In this document: in pieces, positions 1 through 5,798 of the stretch
How the letters are laid out: every line of letters starts with the position of its first letter
Numbering within the stretch: the first letter of the stretch is position 1
Source: Candidatus Nitrosopumilus sp.
GTDB taxonomy: Archaea; Thermoproteota; Nitrososphaeria; Nitrososphaerales; Nitrosopumilaceae
DNA: 6,347 nt
Direction of reading: 5' to 3'
Assembly (NCBI GenBank): GCA_029860565.1
Contig: JAOUAY010000075.1
Location: 1 to 6,347, forward strand
Program-made: the position numbers and the translations under genes
Notes under the pieces: model-generated
The model's database searches: none
What the model saw: the letters and a program-made list of their open reading frames with translations, nothing else
Told to the model about the DNA's origin: nothing

Positions 1-488
1 TTACGATGTAATGTATGATGACCCCATTCACCTCCAATGTTAGTTCTTCCAGAATGTAATTTTTTATCAATTACGATTCCTCCCCCTATACCAGTTCCAA
101 GAATAACACCAAAAACTAAACCATAATCCGCAGCAACACCCAATATAGATTCAGCCATCGTAAAACAATTAGCATCATTTTCCATGGATATTTTTTTTCC
201 AAGTTTATTTTCTAAATCTTCTTTTAATGATCTACCAATCAAGCATTGAGTATTACTATTTTTTATTAATCCCGTTTTTTTAGAAATTGCACCTGGCGTA
301 CAAATACCTAGTGAAAAATCAGAAACGTTTTCAGATATGTCCAATACAAGAGACGAAATAGAATTAAGAATTTGATGATAATCATTTTGAGGAGTTGGAA
401 TTCTTTTTCTCTCTATGACATTAAAATTTTCATCAAGAAGCACAGCTTCTGTTTTAGTACCACCTAAATCTACACCAAGTTTGTACAA
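1..488 (-). CDS. ROK-family sugar kinase, fructokinase (Mak)-like, N-terminal part
   Basis: Predicted ATP-dependent sugar kinase that phosphorylates a free hexose in the cytoplasm. Only the first 162 codons are present; the gene runs off the left edge, and ROK kinases are usually about 300 residues. Visible motifs are the N-terminal phosphate-binding loop GVDLGGTKTE (residues 5-14), ENDAN with the presumed catalytic Asp (103-107, D105), the glycine-rich loop GTGIGGG (131-137) and GEWGHH (153-158), whose Glu and His contact sugar or zinc in the family. The zinc-cysteine cluster expected next lies outside the window. The stretch RIPTPQNDYHQ (29-39) and the KNSN segment (76-79) resemble, from memory, bacterial Mak fructokinase more than glucokinase, so the exact sugar is inferred. 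The start is a TTG at 486-488: it sits just before the first conserved strand, and the open frame upstream has no ATG or GTG before a stop at 525-527. It lies 44 bp downstream of the thermosome gene on the same strand. Confidence 0.93.
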   Translation of the reverse strand, partial: MYKLGVDLGGTKTEAVLLDENFNVIERKRIPTPQNDYHQILNSISSLVLDISENVSDFSLGICTPGAISKKTGLIKNSNTQCLIGRSLKEDLENKLGKKISMENDANCFTMAESILGVAADYGLVFGVILGTGIGGGIVIDKKLHSGRTNIGGEWGHHTLHR

Positions 489-500
489 TAATAATTTACA

Positions 501-510
501 AAAATTAAAA
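501..510 (-). terminator. possible oligo-T terminator after thermosome gene
   Basis: Read on the minus strand, the 44-bp spacer after the thermosome stop has several T-runs, the densest being TTTTAATTTT here. Archaeal RNA polymerase can terminate at oligo-T in the non-template strand without a hairpin. Because the site lies only 12 bases before the downstream TTG, it may equally be upstream AT-rich DNA of the kinase gene. Weak call. Confidence 0.3.
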
Positions 511-511
511 C

Positions 512-519
512 GCTTAAGC
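512..519 (-). promoter_or_regulatory. candidate TATA element for the ROK kinase
   Basis: The perfect 8-bp palindrome GCTTAAGC is centred about 27 bases upstream of the TTG start at 488. That is the spacing expected for an archaeal TATA box driving a leaderless transcript. No Shine-Dalgarno-like sequence precedes the TTG, which fits leaderless initiation. Because it is a palindrome, it could also be an operator. The assignment rests on position and base composition only. Confidence 0.35.
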
Positions 520-532
520 TTTAACTAAAATT

Positions 533-2155
533 TTAACCCATTCCAGGCATACCGCCACCACCTGGAGCTCCAGATGTGGCAATTACATCATCTATTCTAA
601 GAATCATACATGCTGCTTCGGTTGCAGATTTAATTATCTGTTCTTTAACTACAATTGGCTCTACAACATTAATTGCCATCATGTCAGCAATCTGCATATT
701 TCTAGCATCAATTCCAGTCCATTTTTGGCCATGATTTTGTTTTGCTCTTAGATTAGCCATTGTATCAATTGGATCCATTCCTGCATTTTCAGCAATTGTA
801 AGTGGAATTGTCTCTAATGCTTCAGCATATTTTTTAATTGCAAGTTGTTCTCTTCCATCAAAATTGTCAGCCCAATCTTTCAGAAATGCAGCTGCAAATG
901 CTTCAGGAGCACCTCCACCTGCAACAATTTCTGGTTTTTCAATGACATCTTTTACAACCATTAAAGAATCATGAATTGAACGATCAACTTCATCTATTAC
1001 TCTTTGAGTTCCACCACGAATTAGTAATGTAACTGATTGTGGATGTTTACAACCCTCAATGAAAACCCACTTGTCAGATTCAACTTTCTTTTGGTGAGCC
1101 AAGTCTGCAATACCAAGATCATTTTCTGAAAGATCATCAAGATTACTTATTACACGTCCACCTGTAGCTTTAGAAAGTTTAATCATATCACTTTCTTTGA
1201 CACGACGTATTGCCATAATACCATATTTTGCCAAATAATGTTGTGAAATATCATCAATTCCTTTTTGACAAATCAAGACATTTGCTCCTACATCATGTAA
1301 TTTGTCAACCATAGTCTTTAACATCCTATTTTCTTCTTCTAAGAACATCTGCATTTGTGTTGGATCAGTAATTCTTATTTCTGAACTGAGTTCAGTTTTT
1401 TCAATTTCTAATGCCGAATTAACTAATGCTATTTTTGCTTTCTCAATTTTAGTAGGCATTCCACTATGAACAATTTCTTTATCCAAAACAATACCTTTTA
1501 CAATTTGCGTATCGTCAATTGAACCACCAGCTTTCTTTTCTACTTTGATATTTTCAAGATCAACAAAATAATCATCTCCTTTCTTAGTCGTTATACTTAA
1601 AATTGCATCAACTATAATTTTTGAAAGAGAATCACTATCTTCAGAAATTAATTTTGATTGCATACTTGTTACAGCAATTTTTAGAAGAGATGCTCTATCA
1701 TCAGGCTGTATTTTTTTTGCTAAATCTGAGTAAATTTCAAGAGCCTTATCAGCTGCAGCCTGATAGCCATCAATTATAGTTGAAGCATGAACATCTTTGT
1801 TAAGAAGATCTTCTGCTCTTGCTAATAATGCACCTCCAAAAATAACAGAGGATGTTGTACCGTCACCCACTTCATTATCCACAGTTTTAGAAATTTCAAC
1901 CATCATTTTGGCTGCAGGGTGCTGAACATCAATTTCTTTTAGAATGGTTGCACCATCATTTGTAATCGTAACGTCACCTAATGAGTCAACTAGCATTTTA
2001 TCAAGACCTCTAGGGCCAAGACTGCTTCTTACTAATTGTGCAACTAATTTTGCTGCAGCAATATTATTTTGTTGAGCATCTTTACCTTTTTGCTGTAAAG
2101 CACTCTCTTTGAGAACTAAAACAGGTCCATTTGGTCCTTGTTGAATTGATGCCAT
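533..2155 (-). CDS. ths: Thermosome subunit (group II chaperonin)
   Basis: Cytosolic ATP-driven chaperonin subunit, 540 residues, the usual length for archaeal thermosomes. It would assemble into a double-ring cage that folds proteins. Equatorial-domain ATP motifs are LGPRG (46-50), TNDGAT (65-70) and GDGTT (97-101). The HD pair in SIHDSL (393-398) carries the Asp (D396) that aligns with the GroEL catalytic Asp398, and GGGAPE (413-418) is the second equatorial glycine loop. The middle of the protein is the apical domain; residues of roughly 245-280 should form the built-in helical lid typical of group II chaperonins (position inferred). The protein ends in a Gly/Met tail, GGGGMPGMG (532-540), which lines the cavity floor in relatives. 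The ATG start gives a standard N-terminus. No strong Shine-Dalgarno site precedes it, so a short leader or leaderless transcript is likely. Archaea often have two or three paralogues; which one this is cannot be told here. Confidence 0.97.
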   Translation of the reverse strand: MASIQQGPNGPVLVLKESALQQKGKDAQQNNIAAAKLVAQLVRSSLGPRGLDKMLVDSLGDVTITNDGATILKEIDVQHPAAKMMVEISKTVDNEVGDGTTSSVIFGGALLARAEDLLNKDVHASTIIDGYQAAADKALEIYSDLAKKIQPDDRASLLKIAVTSMQSKLISEDSDSLSKIIVDAILSITTKKGDDYFVDLENIKVEKKAGGSIDDTQIVKGIVLDKEIVHSGMPTKIEKAKIALVNSALEIEKTELSSEIRITDPTQMQMFLEEENRMLKTMVDKLHDVGANVLICQKGIDDISQHYLAKYGIMAIRRVKESDMIKLSKATGGRVISNLDDLSENDLGIADLAHQKKVESDKWVFIEGCKHPQSVTLLIRGGTQRVIDEVDRSIHDSLMVVKDVIEKPEIVAGGGAPEAFAAAFLKDWADNFDGREQLAIKKYAEALETIPLTIAENAGMDPIDTMANLRAKQNHGQKWTGIDARNMQIADMMAINVVEPIVVKEQIIKSATEAACMILRIDDVIATSGAPGGGGMPGMG

Positions 2156-2185
2156 TTAGATTCAGCTTCAATTCACTAAATCCCC

Positions 2186-2193
2186 CTTTTTAA
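2186..2193 (-). promoter_or_regulatory. ths: candidate TATA element for the thermosome gene
   Basis: On the minus strand this reads GTTAAAAA, lying about 31-38 bases upstream of the thermosome ATG and followed by a G5 run. With the usual archaeal spacing of about 25 bases it would place transcription start roughly 5-12 bases before the ATG. The whole spacer between the adenine deaminase stop and this ATG is only 44 bp, so read-through from upstream is also possible. No heat-shock operator could be recognised. Confidence 0.35.
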
Positions 2194-2199
2194 CATTGC

Positions 2200-3963
2200 T
2201 TAGTTGATCGGTTGGATGTAACATCGTTTTTTTACATCCACGATCCCGCCTGAAAGAATTCTAACAGAGGGTAAAGCCAAAAAAGGTAAGAATAAAGGAA
2301 TTAAATGAGGTCTTGAAAAAATACATCCAGAATCAACAATAGTGTTATTAATTTTTTCAAAATTAGATGAAACCTTTTCAAAAGAATCAGTTGAAATAAT
2401 TCCAGCCAATTGTAAAGGTAAAGAAGCAATAATTTTTCCAGATTTAACTACAACAAGTCCACCCTGATTCTTGATAATATGATTGGAAGCGAGTGCCATA
2501 TCAGAATCATTTGAACCAATAACTATCATATCATTTTCATGAAAACTCCACGTAGAAGCAAATGCACCTATATCAGCACCAAAATTTTCAAGAAATCCAA
2601 TAGAATGTTGATTGGTTCCATGAATTCTATCAAAAGCTGCAACTTTCCAAATGTCAGAATCCAATGAGGCAGACACATGACCGTCTTTTGAGTGAAGCTC
2701 AGCAGAACCTATCTTTGTAATAATTTCAGTTTGCATAAAAATGGTATTTGTAAGAACTTGTTTCTTTTTTGATTTTATAAGGAAATCATTTTTTGAGAAA
2801 TTTTTTAGTTTAACAGTTTTTCTAATCCAGGGAGAAATTATTTTTTTCTTGATAGGAGTTACAATACTTCCATTAGAGACTACAAGTTTTCCTCCAACAA
2901 AGACTTTGTTTGGTTTAAATGATTTCAAGTCATTGAAAATCAGAATATCAGCTAGTTTTCCAGGTGCTATGCCACCAAGATCTTTTCCCATATTATAATA
3001 GTCAAAGTTATTCTTAGATGCCATCGTAATTGCGTCTATAGGTTTTAGACCGAGTTTGATTGATTCACGTATACAATGATCAATGTGACCAAATTTGGTA
3101 ATGTCAAGTGGATCAAGACCATCAGAACAAAACATTAAGCGATTAAGATATGTTCCGTGAGACAAAACACGTGGAATTATTTCCTTCAAATCACGTCGAA
3201 TAGAACCCTCTCTAATCATTATCCACATTCCAAGACGTAATCTTTCTAAAACTTGATCAAAATTGATGGGTTCATGGCAAGATAGGATTCCAGATGAGAC
3301 ATATGCGTTAAGTTTTTTTTCACTTGCACCTGCAGTATGTCCATTAATTATGCAATCGCACTCAAGCATTGCAGAGAGTGATTTCATGGTGTTAGGATCA
3401 CGAAGAGTAACTTTAGTCCATGAAAAGACTTCACCCAAACCAAGAACGTGGGGATGTTTGACTGCAGATTTTTCTTGTGATAATGATAGAGATTTACTGT
3501 TACTAAATTTTGCATCAACTGGAAGACCTCCTGGAACTACCTGAAAGATTCGAATTGGAAGATTTTCACCAAGTTTGAGAAATTCTTGAAACCCCCTATA
3601 TCCTGCAACACTAACAATATCAATTGGATCAGAAAAAAGAGAAGTAACACCACAAAGAAGAGCCTTTTTGGCAAATTCAGATGGTAATACAAATTGATCA
3701 ATATGTAAATGTGGATCGGCAAAACCAGGACTGACATATTTTTCTTTTACATCAATTACTGTAGTTTTTGAACCAAGTGTATGTGTAGCATCAGGGCCAA
3801 CATATGCAATTCTATCATTAATAATAGCAATCTGGATTTTTGGAATTATTTCCCTAGTATAGACAGATAATAAATTACAATTTTTTAAAATCAGATCGGC
3901 TTTTTTGTCACCCATTGCTACAGAATTTAATGATTGGATCGAGTTTGCTAGACTAGAAGTCAC
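2200..3963 (-). CDS. ade: Adenine deaminase-like amidohydrolase (divergent)
   Basis: Predicted cytosolic metal-dependent purine deaminase (adenine + water to hypoxanthine + ammonia), 587 residues, normal length for the family. The metal-dependent hydrolase barrel has HLH (85-87), GEV with a likely metal-bridging Glu (177-179), GHTAG (208-212), CHE (229-231), CSDG with the conserved Asp281, and GHIDH (292-296). GGIAPGKLADILIF (330-343) is the typical amidohydrolase C-terminal strand. The second, adenine-deaminase-specific domain is recognisable from about 415 to 585 (GFLENFGADIGAFAST, QGGLVVVKSGK, LPLQLAG, FLALP). Several signature residues differ: HID where HIE is usual, SDGL where DDR is usual, and FHEND (474-478) where HDSHN is usual. 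Adenine is therefore the best guess for the substrate, not certain. The start is GTG at 3961-3963: it has a TATA-like box at leaderless spacing, and the residues before the internal ATG (Met17, 3913-3915) fit the longer N-termini of relatives. It is transcribed divergently from rpl44e. Confidence 0.86.
   Translation of the reverse strand: MTSSLANSIQSLNSVAMGDKKADLILKNCNLLSVYTREIIPKIQIAIINDRIAYVGPDATHTLGSKTTVIDVKEKYVSPGFADPHLHIDQFVLPSEFAKKALLCGVTSLFSDPIDIVSVAGYRGFQEFLKLGENLPIRIFQVVPGGLPVDAKFSNSKSLSLSQEKSAVKHPHVLGLGEVFSWTKVTLRDPNTMKSLSAMLECDCIINGHTAGASEKKLNAYVSSGILSCHEPINFDQVLERLRLGMWIMIREGSIRRDLKEIIPRVLSHGTYLNRLMFCSDGLDPLDITKFGHIDHCIRESIKLGLKPIDAITMASKNNFDYYNMGKDLGGIAPGKLADILIFNDLKSFKPNKVFVGGKLVVSNGSIVTPIKKKIISPWIRKTVKLKNFSKNDFLIKSKKKQVLTNTIFMQTEIITKIGSAELHSKDGHVSASLDSDIWKVAAFDRIHGTNQHSIGFLENFGADIGAFASTWSFHENDMIVIGSNDSDMALASNHIIKNQGGLVVVKSGKIIASLPLQLAGIISTDSFEKVSSNFEKINNTIVDSGCIFSRPHLIPLFLPFLALPSVRILSGGIVDVKKRCYIQPIN
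2206..2245. repeat. inverted repeat at the 3' end of ade
   Basis: Positions 2213-2220 (TGGATGTA) are the exact reverse complement of 2233-2240, and 2206-2210 (GATCG) of 2241-2245. The result is a 13-bp stem with a 2-base bulge at 2211-2212 and a 12-base loop containing a T7 run on the plus strand (A7 in the ade transcript). It lies entirely inside the last codons of ade and ends 4 bases before its stop codon. It could act as a hairpin at the 3' end of the ade mRNA affecting stability or processing. No T-run follows it in the transcript, so it does not look like a bacterial-type terminator. Confidence 0.7.
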
Positions 3964-3985
3964 AACTTTTTATTGGTTTTTGCGC

Positions 3986-3994
3986 CTATTATAG
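3986..3994. promoter_or_regulatory. near-palindromic TATA-like element between ade and rpl44e
   Basis: CTATTATAG reads CTATAATAG on the other strand and is a perfect palindrome apart from the central base. On the minus strand it lies about 23-31 bases before the GTG of ade, the spacing for a TATA box giving a leaderless transcript. On the plus strand a start site about 25 bases downstream would give rpl44e a short leader of roughly 18 bases that includes a GAGGT Shine-Dalgarno-like site. It could therefore serve either gene or both. Inferred from position only. Confidence 0.45.
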
Positions 3995-4001
3995 ATTCAA
4001 T

Positions 4002-4011
4002 GCTTAAATTA
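4002..4011 (+). promoter_or_regulatory. alternative TATA-like element for rpl44e
   Basis: GCTTAAATTA lies about 23-32 bases before the rpl44e ATG and would produce an essentially leaderless transcript. It competes with the CTATTATAG element as the rpl44e promoter. The two differ in whether the GAGGT at 4020-4024 ends up in the mRNA. Mapping the transcript 5' end would decide. Confidence 0.35.
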
Positions 4012-4033
4012 CGGTCGAAGAGGTCTTGTTGAT

Positions 4034-4315
4034 ATGAACATTCCCAAGGTGATCAGAAAGTATTGTGTAAAATGTAAAACGCATACTGAACAAAAGGTCT
4101 CCATTTACAAGGCTGGAAAAAGACGTGGTTCTGCTAGAGGTGAACGCCGACATGCAGAGCGTAAAAAGGGATATGGTGGACAGAAATTCCCAAAACTAGC
4201 AAAACCAGCTAAAGTTACTAAGAAAGTTACTCCTATCATGACATGTACTGTTTGTAAAAAGAAATACAATAAACCAGGTATTAGAATTAAGAAATTTGAG
4301 TTGGTGGCAGCATGA
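4034..4315 (+). CDS. rpl44e: 50S ribosomal protein L44e
   Basis: Zinc-ribbon protein of the large ribosomal subunit, found in archaea and eukaryotes (eL42) but not bacteria; in relatives it sits near the E site. At 93 residues it has the usual archaeal length. Two CxxC pairs, C11/C14 and C71/C74, form the zinc site. Between them is the conserved, very basic central region, with GKRRGSARGERRH (28-40) and GYGGQKFPK (46-54), which binds rRNA. The ATG is preceded by GAGGT at 4020-4024 with 9 bases of spacing, a plausible ribosome binding site if the transcript starts far enough upstream. The gene overlaps the start of rps27e by four bases (ATGA at 4312-4315), indicating an operon with translational coupling. 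This L44e-S27e pairing is widely conserved in archaea. Confidence 0.97.
   Translation: MNIPKVIRKYCVKCKTHTEQKVSIYKAGKRRGSARGERRHAERKKGYGGQKFPKLAKPAKVTKKVTPIMTCTVCKKKYNKPGIRIKKFELVAA
4303..4307 (+). promoter_or_regulatory. Shine-Dalgarno site of rps27e
   Basis: GGTGG sits four bases before the rps27e ATG, within the end of rpl44e. GGTG pairs with the CACC of the typical archaeal 16S rRNA tail. The same GGTGG with the same four-base spacing precedes the ATG chosen for cobS, supporting internal re-initiation in both operons. Confidence 0.6.
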
Positions 4316-4509
4316 AGAAAGATCATATTGAGATTCCGAAACCATCTAGCAAGTTTCAAAAAGTCAATTGCAATGAATGCGGTGAACTACAGGTAGTTTA
4401 TTCTCATGCATCTACACAGGTAGCATGTAATTCCTGTGGAAATGCAATATCAGAACCAACGGGTTCAAAAGCCCAGATAAATGGTAAGATCTCAGGTAGT
4501 GCGGAGTAA
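4312..4509 (+). CDS. rps27e: 30S ribosomal protein S27e
   Basis: Small zinc-ribbon protein of the small ribosomal subunit, shared by archaea and eukaryotes. It has 65 residues, typical for archaeal S27e. The four zinc ligands are C20/C23 and C39/C42, in the patterns NCNEC and CNSCG. The segment between them (VVYSHASTQVAC) matches the family core, and the GSKAQI stretch near the C-terminus is also typical. It is the second gene of a two-gene plus-strand operon and starts inside the last codons of rpl44e. Its last 18 bases overlap the end of the convergent cobY gene. Genes that commonly follow it in other archaea (translation initiation factor 2 alpha, Nop10) are absent here. Confidence 0.95.
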   Translation: MKKDHIEIPKPSSKFQKVNCNECGELQVVYSHASTQVACNSCGNAISEPTGSKAQINGKISGSAE

Positions 4510-5076
4510 ATCATAATCCCGTTTTGAATTTAGATTAAATGCAATTCTCTTATCATCAATTATAATATAATTTTCAACCAGATTTTCCAGAGAAGAAATT
4601 TTTTCTGAATTAATCAAAGAAATTCCAGTATAATGGCATATTTGGCCATCAAAATCAACAGAGAAATTAGATTCTAGACCAAGAGTAGTTAAAAATTTGT
4701 TAGTTACAAGAATGCTAGTCCAAATTTTTTTAGGATTATATTGATTTGTTATTGTTTTGATTATTTCTCCATCAAGCAATGGTAAATCACCAGAGGTAAC
4801 TAAAACATGATCATGAATAGTTTTTAGTGTTGAATTTAGATCTACTACATAGCCAATTCCGGATGCATCAAAAATTTCAATGTCATTTTCTTCCAGCAAT
4901 TTTTTTGTTTTAGGAGAATTACAACTGGTAACAGCTAGTATTTTTGAAAAAGATTTTGAATTTTTTAATGAATCAACTACATGAAGAATTACAGGTTTTT
5001 TGTATTTGAGTAATAATTTTTCATCATCTAAATTCATTCTGGTGCCTTTGCCACCAGCCATAACAAGTCCAATCAT
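4492..5076 (-). CDS. cobY: GTP:adenosylcobinamide-phosphate guanylyltransferase CobY
   Basis: Cytosolic nucleotidyltransferase of 194 residues that activates adenosylcobinamide-phosphate with GTP to give adenosylcobinamide-GDP, the substrate of CobS. Archaea use this enzyme in place of the bacterial bifunctional CobU. The N-terminal MAGGKGTRM (6-14) is the nucleotide-binding loop of the MobA/CobY-like fold, and K20 in DDEK fits the conserved lysine. SGIGYVVDLN (72-81) corresponds to the SGKGYxxDLN segment I recall from methanogen CobY. TSGDLPLL (94-101) carries the metal-binding Asp, and the C-terminal FNLNSKRDYD (180-189) also matches. Its ATG overlaps the cobS stop by four bases, and it is the last gene of the cbiB-cobS-cobY operon, which supports this assignment over a molybdenum-cofactor or sugar nucleotidyltransferase. 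A GGTG lies 11 bases before the ATG, rather far for a strong ribosome binding site, so translation probably depends on coupling to cobS. Confidence 0.88.
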   Translation of the reverse strand: MIGLVMAGGKGTRMNLDDEKLLLKYKKPVILHVVDSLKNSKSFSKILAVTSCNSPKTKKLLEENDIEIFDASGIGYVVDLNSTLKTIHDHVLVTSGDLPLLDGEIIKTITNQYNPKKIWTSILVTNKFLTTLGLESNFSVDFDGQICHYTGISLINSEKISSLENLVENYIIIDDKRIAFNLNSKRDYDLLRTT

Positions 5077-5798
5077 ATAGAAACAAACACCATCAAAGAA
5101 GCTAATCGAGTGAATTCGTTAGTGGCTCCTAGTACATCGCCAGTAATGCCACCAAAACTACGAGTAGACAAAACTAAGAGAAACAGAGTCAAGACAATAG
5201 TCACACCAAGCATAATCAAACCTGTAGTTTCACCAATTATGATTACAGGAATAAGCATGATGAGAAATGCTGCCATAATTTTTTTCTTATCTTTCATAAA
5301 TTCAACAAATGGAGAATTTGAGCCTAATGAAGCTGATTTACCTAAACTAGCCATTAAAACCATTGAAAATTTTGCTAAAATTTCACTAATTAAAATTGCC
5401 TTAAACAAATCAAAGCCACTGGTAAGAGAAAGGGTAATTATCAGACCAATAATGTATAACACAATTGTAACAATACCTGCTGAACCAGTAGAGAGATCTT
5501 TCATAGCTTCAAGTTTTTTATTTTTTGAACCTTTTACCATCAACCCATCTGCAAAATCAGCCAAACCATCTGCATGATGTATTCCAGTAACTATTGCAAT
5601 TGATGCAACGACTAACAAGCTTACTAACAAAGGTTCTAAAAAGAAAGATAATCCAAAACCCAATGAACCAACTAAAAGTCCAATAACAATTCCAACGATA
5701 GGAAAAATATACATGTATTTTGCAATACTTTCTAAGGTTGCATTTGTTGATGGAAAAATTGTTAGAAAAGAAAAAACAGAACCAATCTCTTTAAGCAT
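5073..5798 (-). CDS. cobS: Adenosylcobinamide-GDP ribazoletransferase (cobalamin synthase) CobS
   Basis: Integral membrane enzyme that joins adenosylcobinamide-GDP to alpha-ribazole (or its phosphate), closing the nucleotide loop of adenosylcobalamin. Numbered from the ATG at 5796-5798, it has 241 residues. The family motif HHADGLADFADGL (74-86) supplies acidic metal or substrate residues. MKDLSTGSAG lies at about 99-108, and GGITGDVLGATNE (216-228) is the second diagnostic motif. Several hydrophobic stretches, roughly 28-48, 56-71, 107-127, 132-150 and 175-212, are membrane segments. The frame extends to a TTG at 5811-5813 (5 more residues), but the ATG is preferred. It has GGTGG four bases upstream and gives MLKEIGSVFSFLTIFP, a typical CobS N-terminus. 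With this start the gene overlaps the cbiB stop by 8 bases and cobY by 4. Confidence 0.95.
   Translation of the reverse strand: MLKEIGSVFSFLTIFPSTNATLESIAKYMYIFPIVGIVIGLLVGSLGFGLSFFLEPLLVSLLVVASIAIVTGIHHADGLADFADGLMVKGSKNKKLEAMKDLSTGSAGIVTIVLYIIGLIITLSLTSGFDLFKAILISEILAKFSMVLMASLGKSASLGSNSPFVEFMKDKKKIMAAFLIMLIPVIIIGETTGLIMLGVTIVLTLFLLVLSTRSFGGITGDVLGATNEFTRLASLMVFVSI

Noticed and set aside
2156..2181. Short TTAG...CTAA dyad with repeated TTCA upstream of the thermosome ATG, considered as a heat-shock operator
   Set aside because: Arms are only about four bases with poor extension; expected by chance in AT-rich spacer DNA.
2741..2998. 85-codon plus-strand frame within ade
   Set aside because: Antisense to the adenine deaminase; low-complexity Phe-rich product that mirrors lysine-rich coding on the other strand.
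3263..3544. 93-codon plus-strand frame within ade
   Set aside because: Antisense to the conserved adenine deaminase barrel; no domain recognised.
3537..3737. 66-codon minus-strand frame in another phase within ade
   Set aside because: Overlaps the strongly supported ade frame on the same strand; the Leu/Phe-rich product is typical of a shifted frame.
3913..3915. Internal ATG (Met17) as the start of ade
   Set aside because: It has no Shine-Dalgarno site, and the GTG at 3961-3963 has a well-spaced TATA-like element. The residues between the two fit the N-terminal extension of relatives.
4105..4359. 84-codon minus-strand frame opposite rpl44e/rps27e
   Set aside because: Both plus-strand genes have full zinc-ribbon signatures; the antisense product has no motif.
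4461..4474. Small hairpin GGGTTCAAAAGCCC near the end of rps27e
   Set aside because: Only three strong pairs plus a wobble and one A-U pair in the plus-strand RNA, and no oligo-T follows; too weak to call a terminator.
5110..5577. 155-codon open frame on the plus strand
   Set aside because: It lies wholly antisense to cobS, which has clear family motifs. The translated product has no recognisable domain and no ribosome binding site of note; it is a mirror of the cobS codons.
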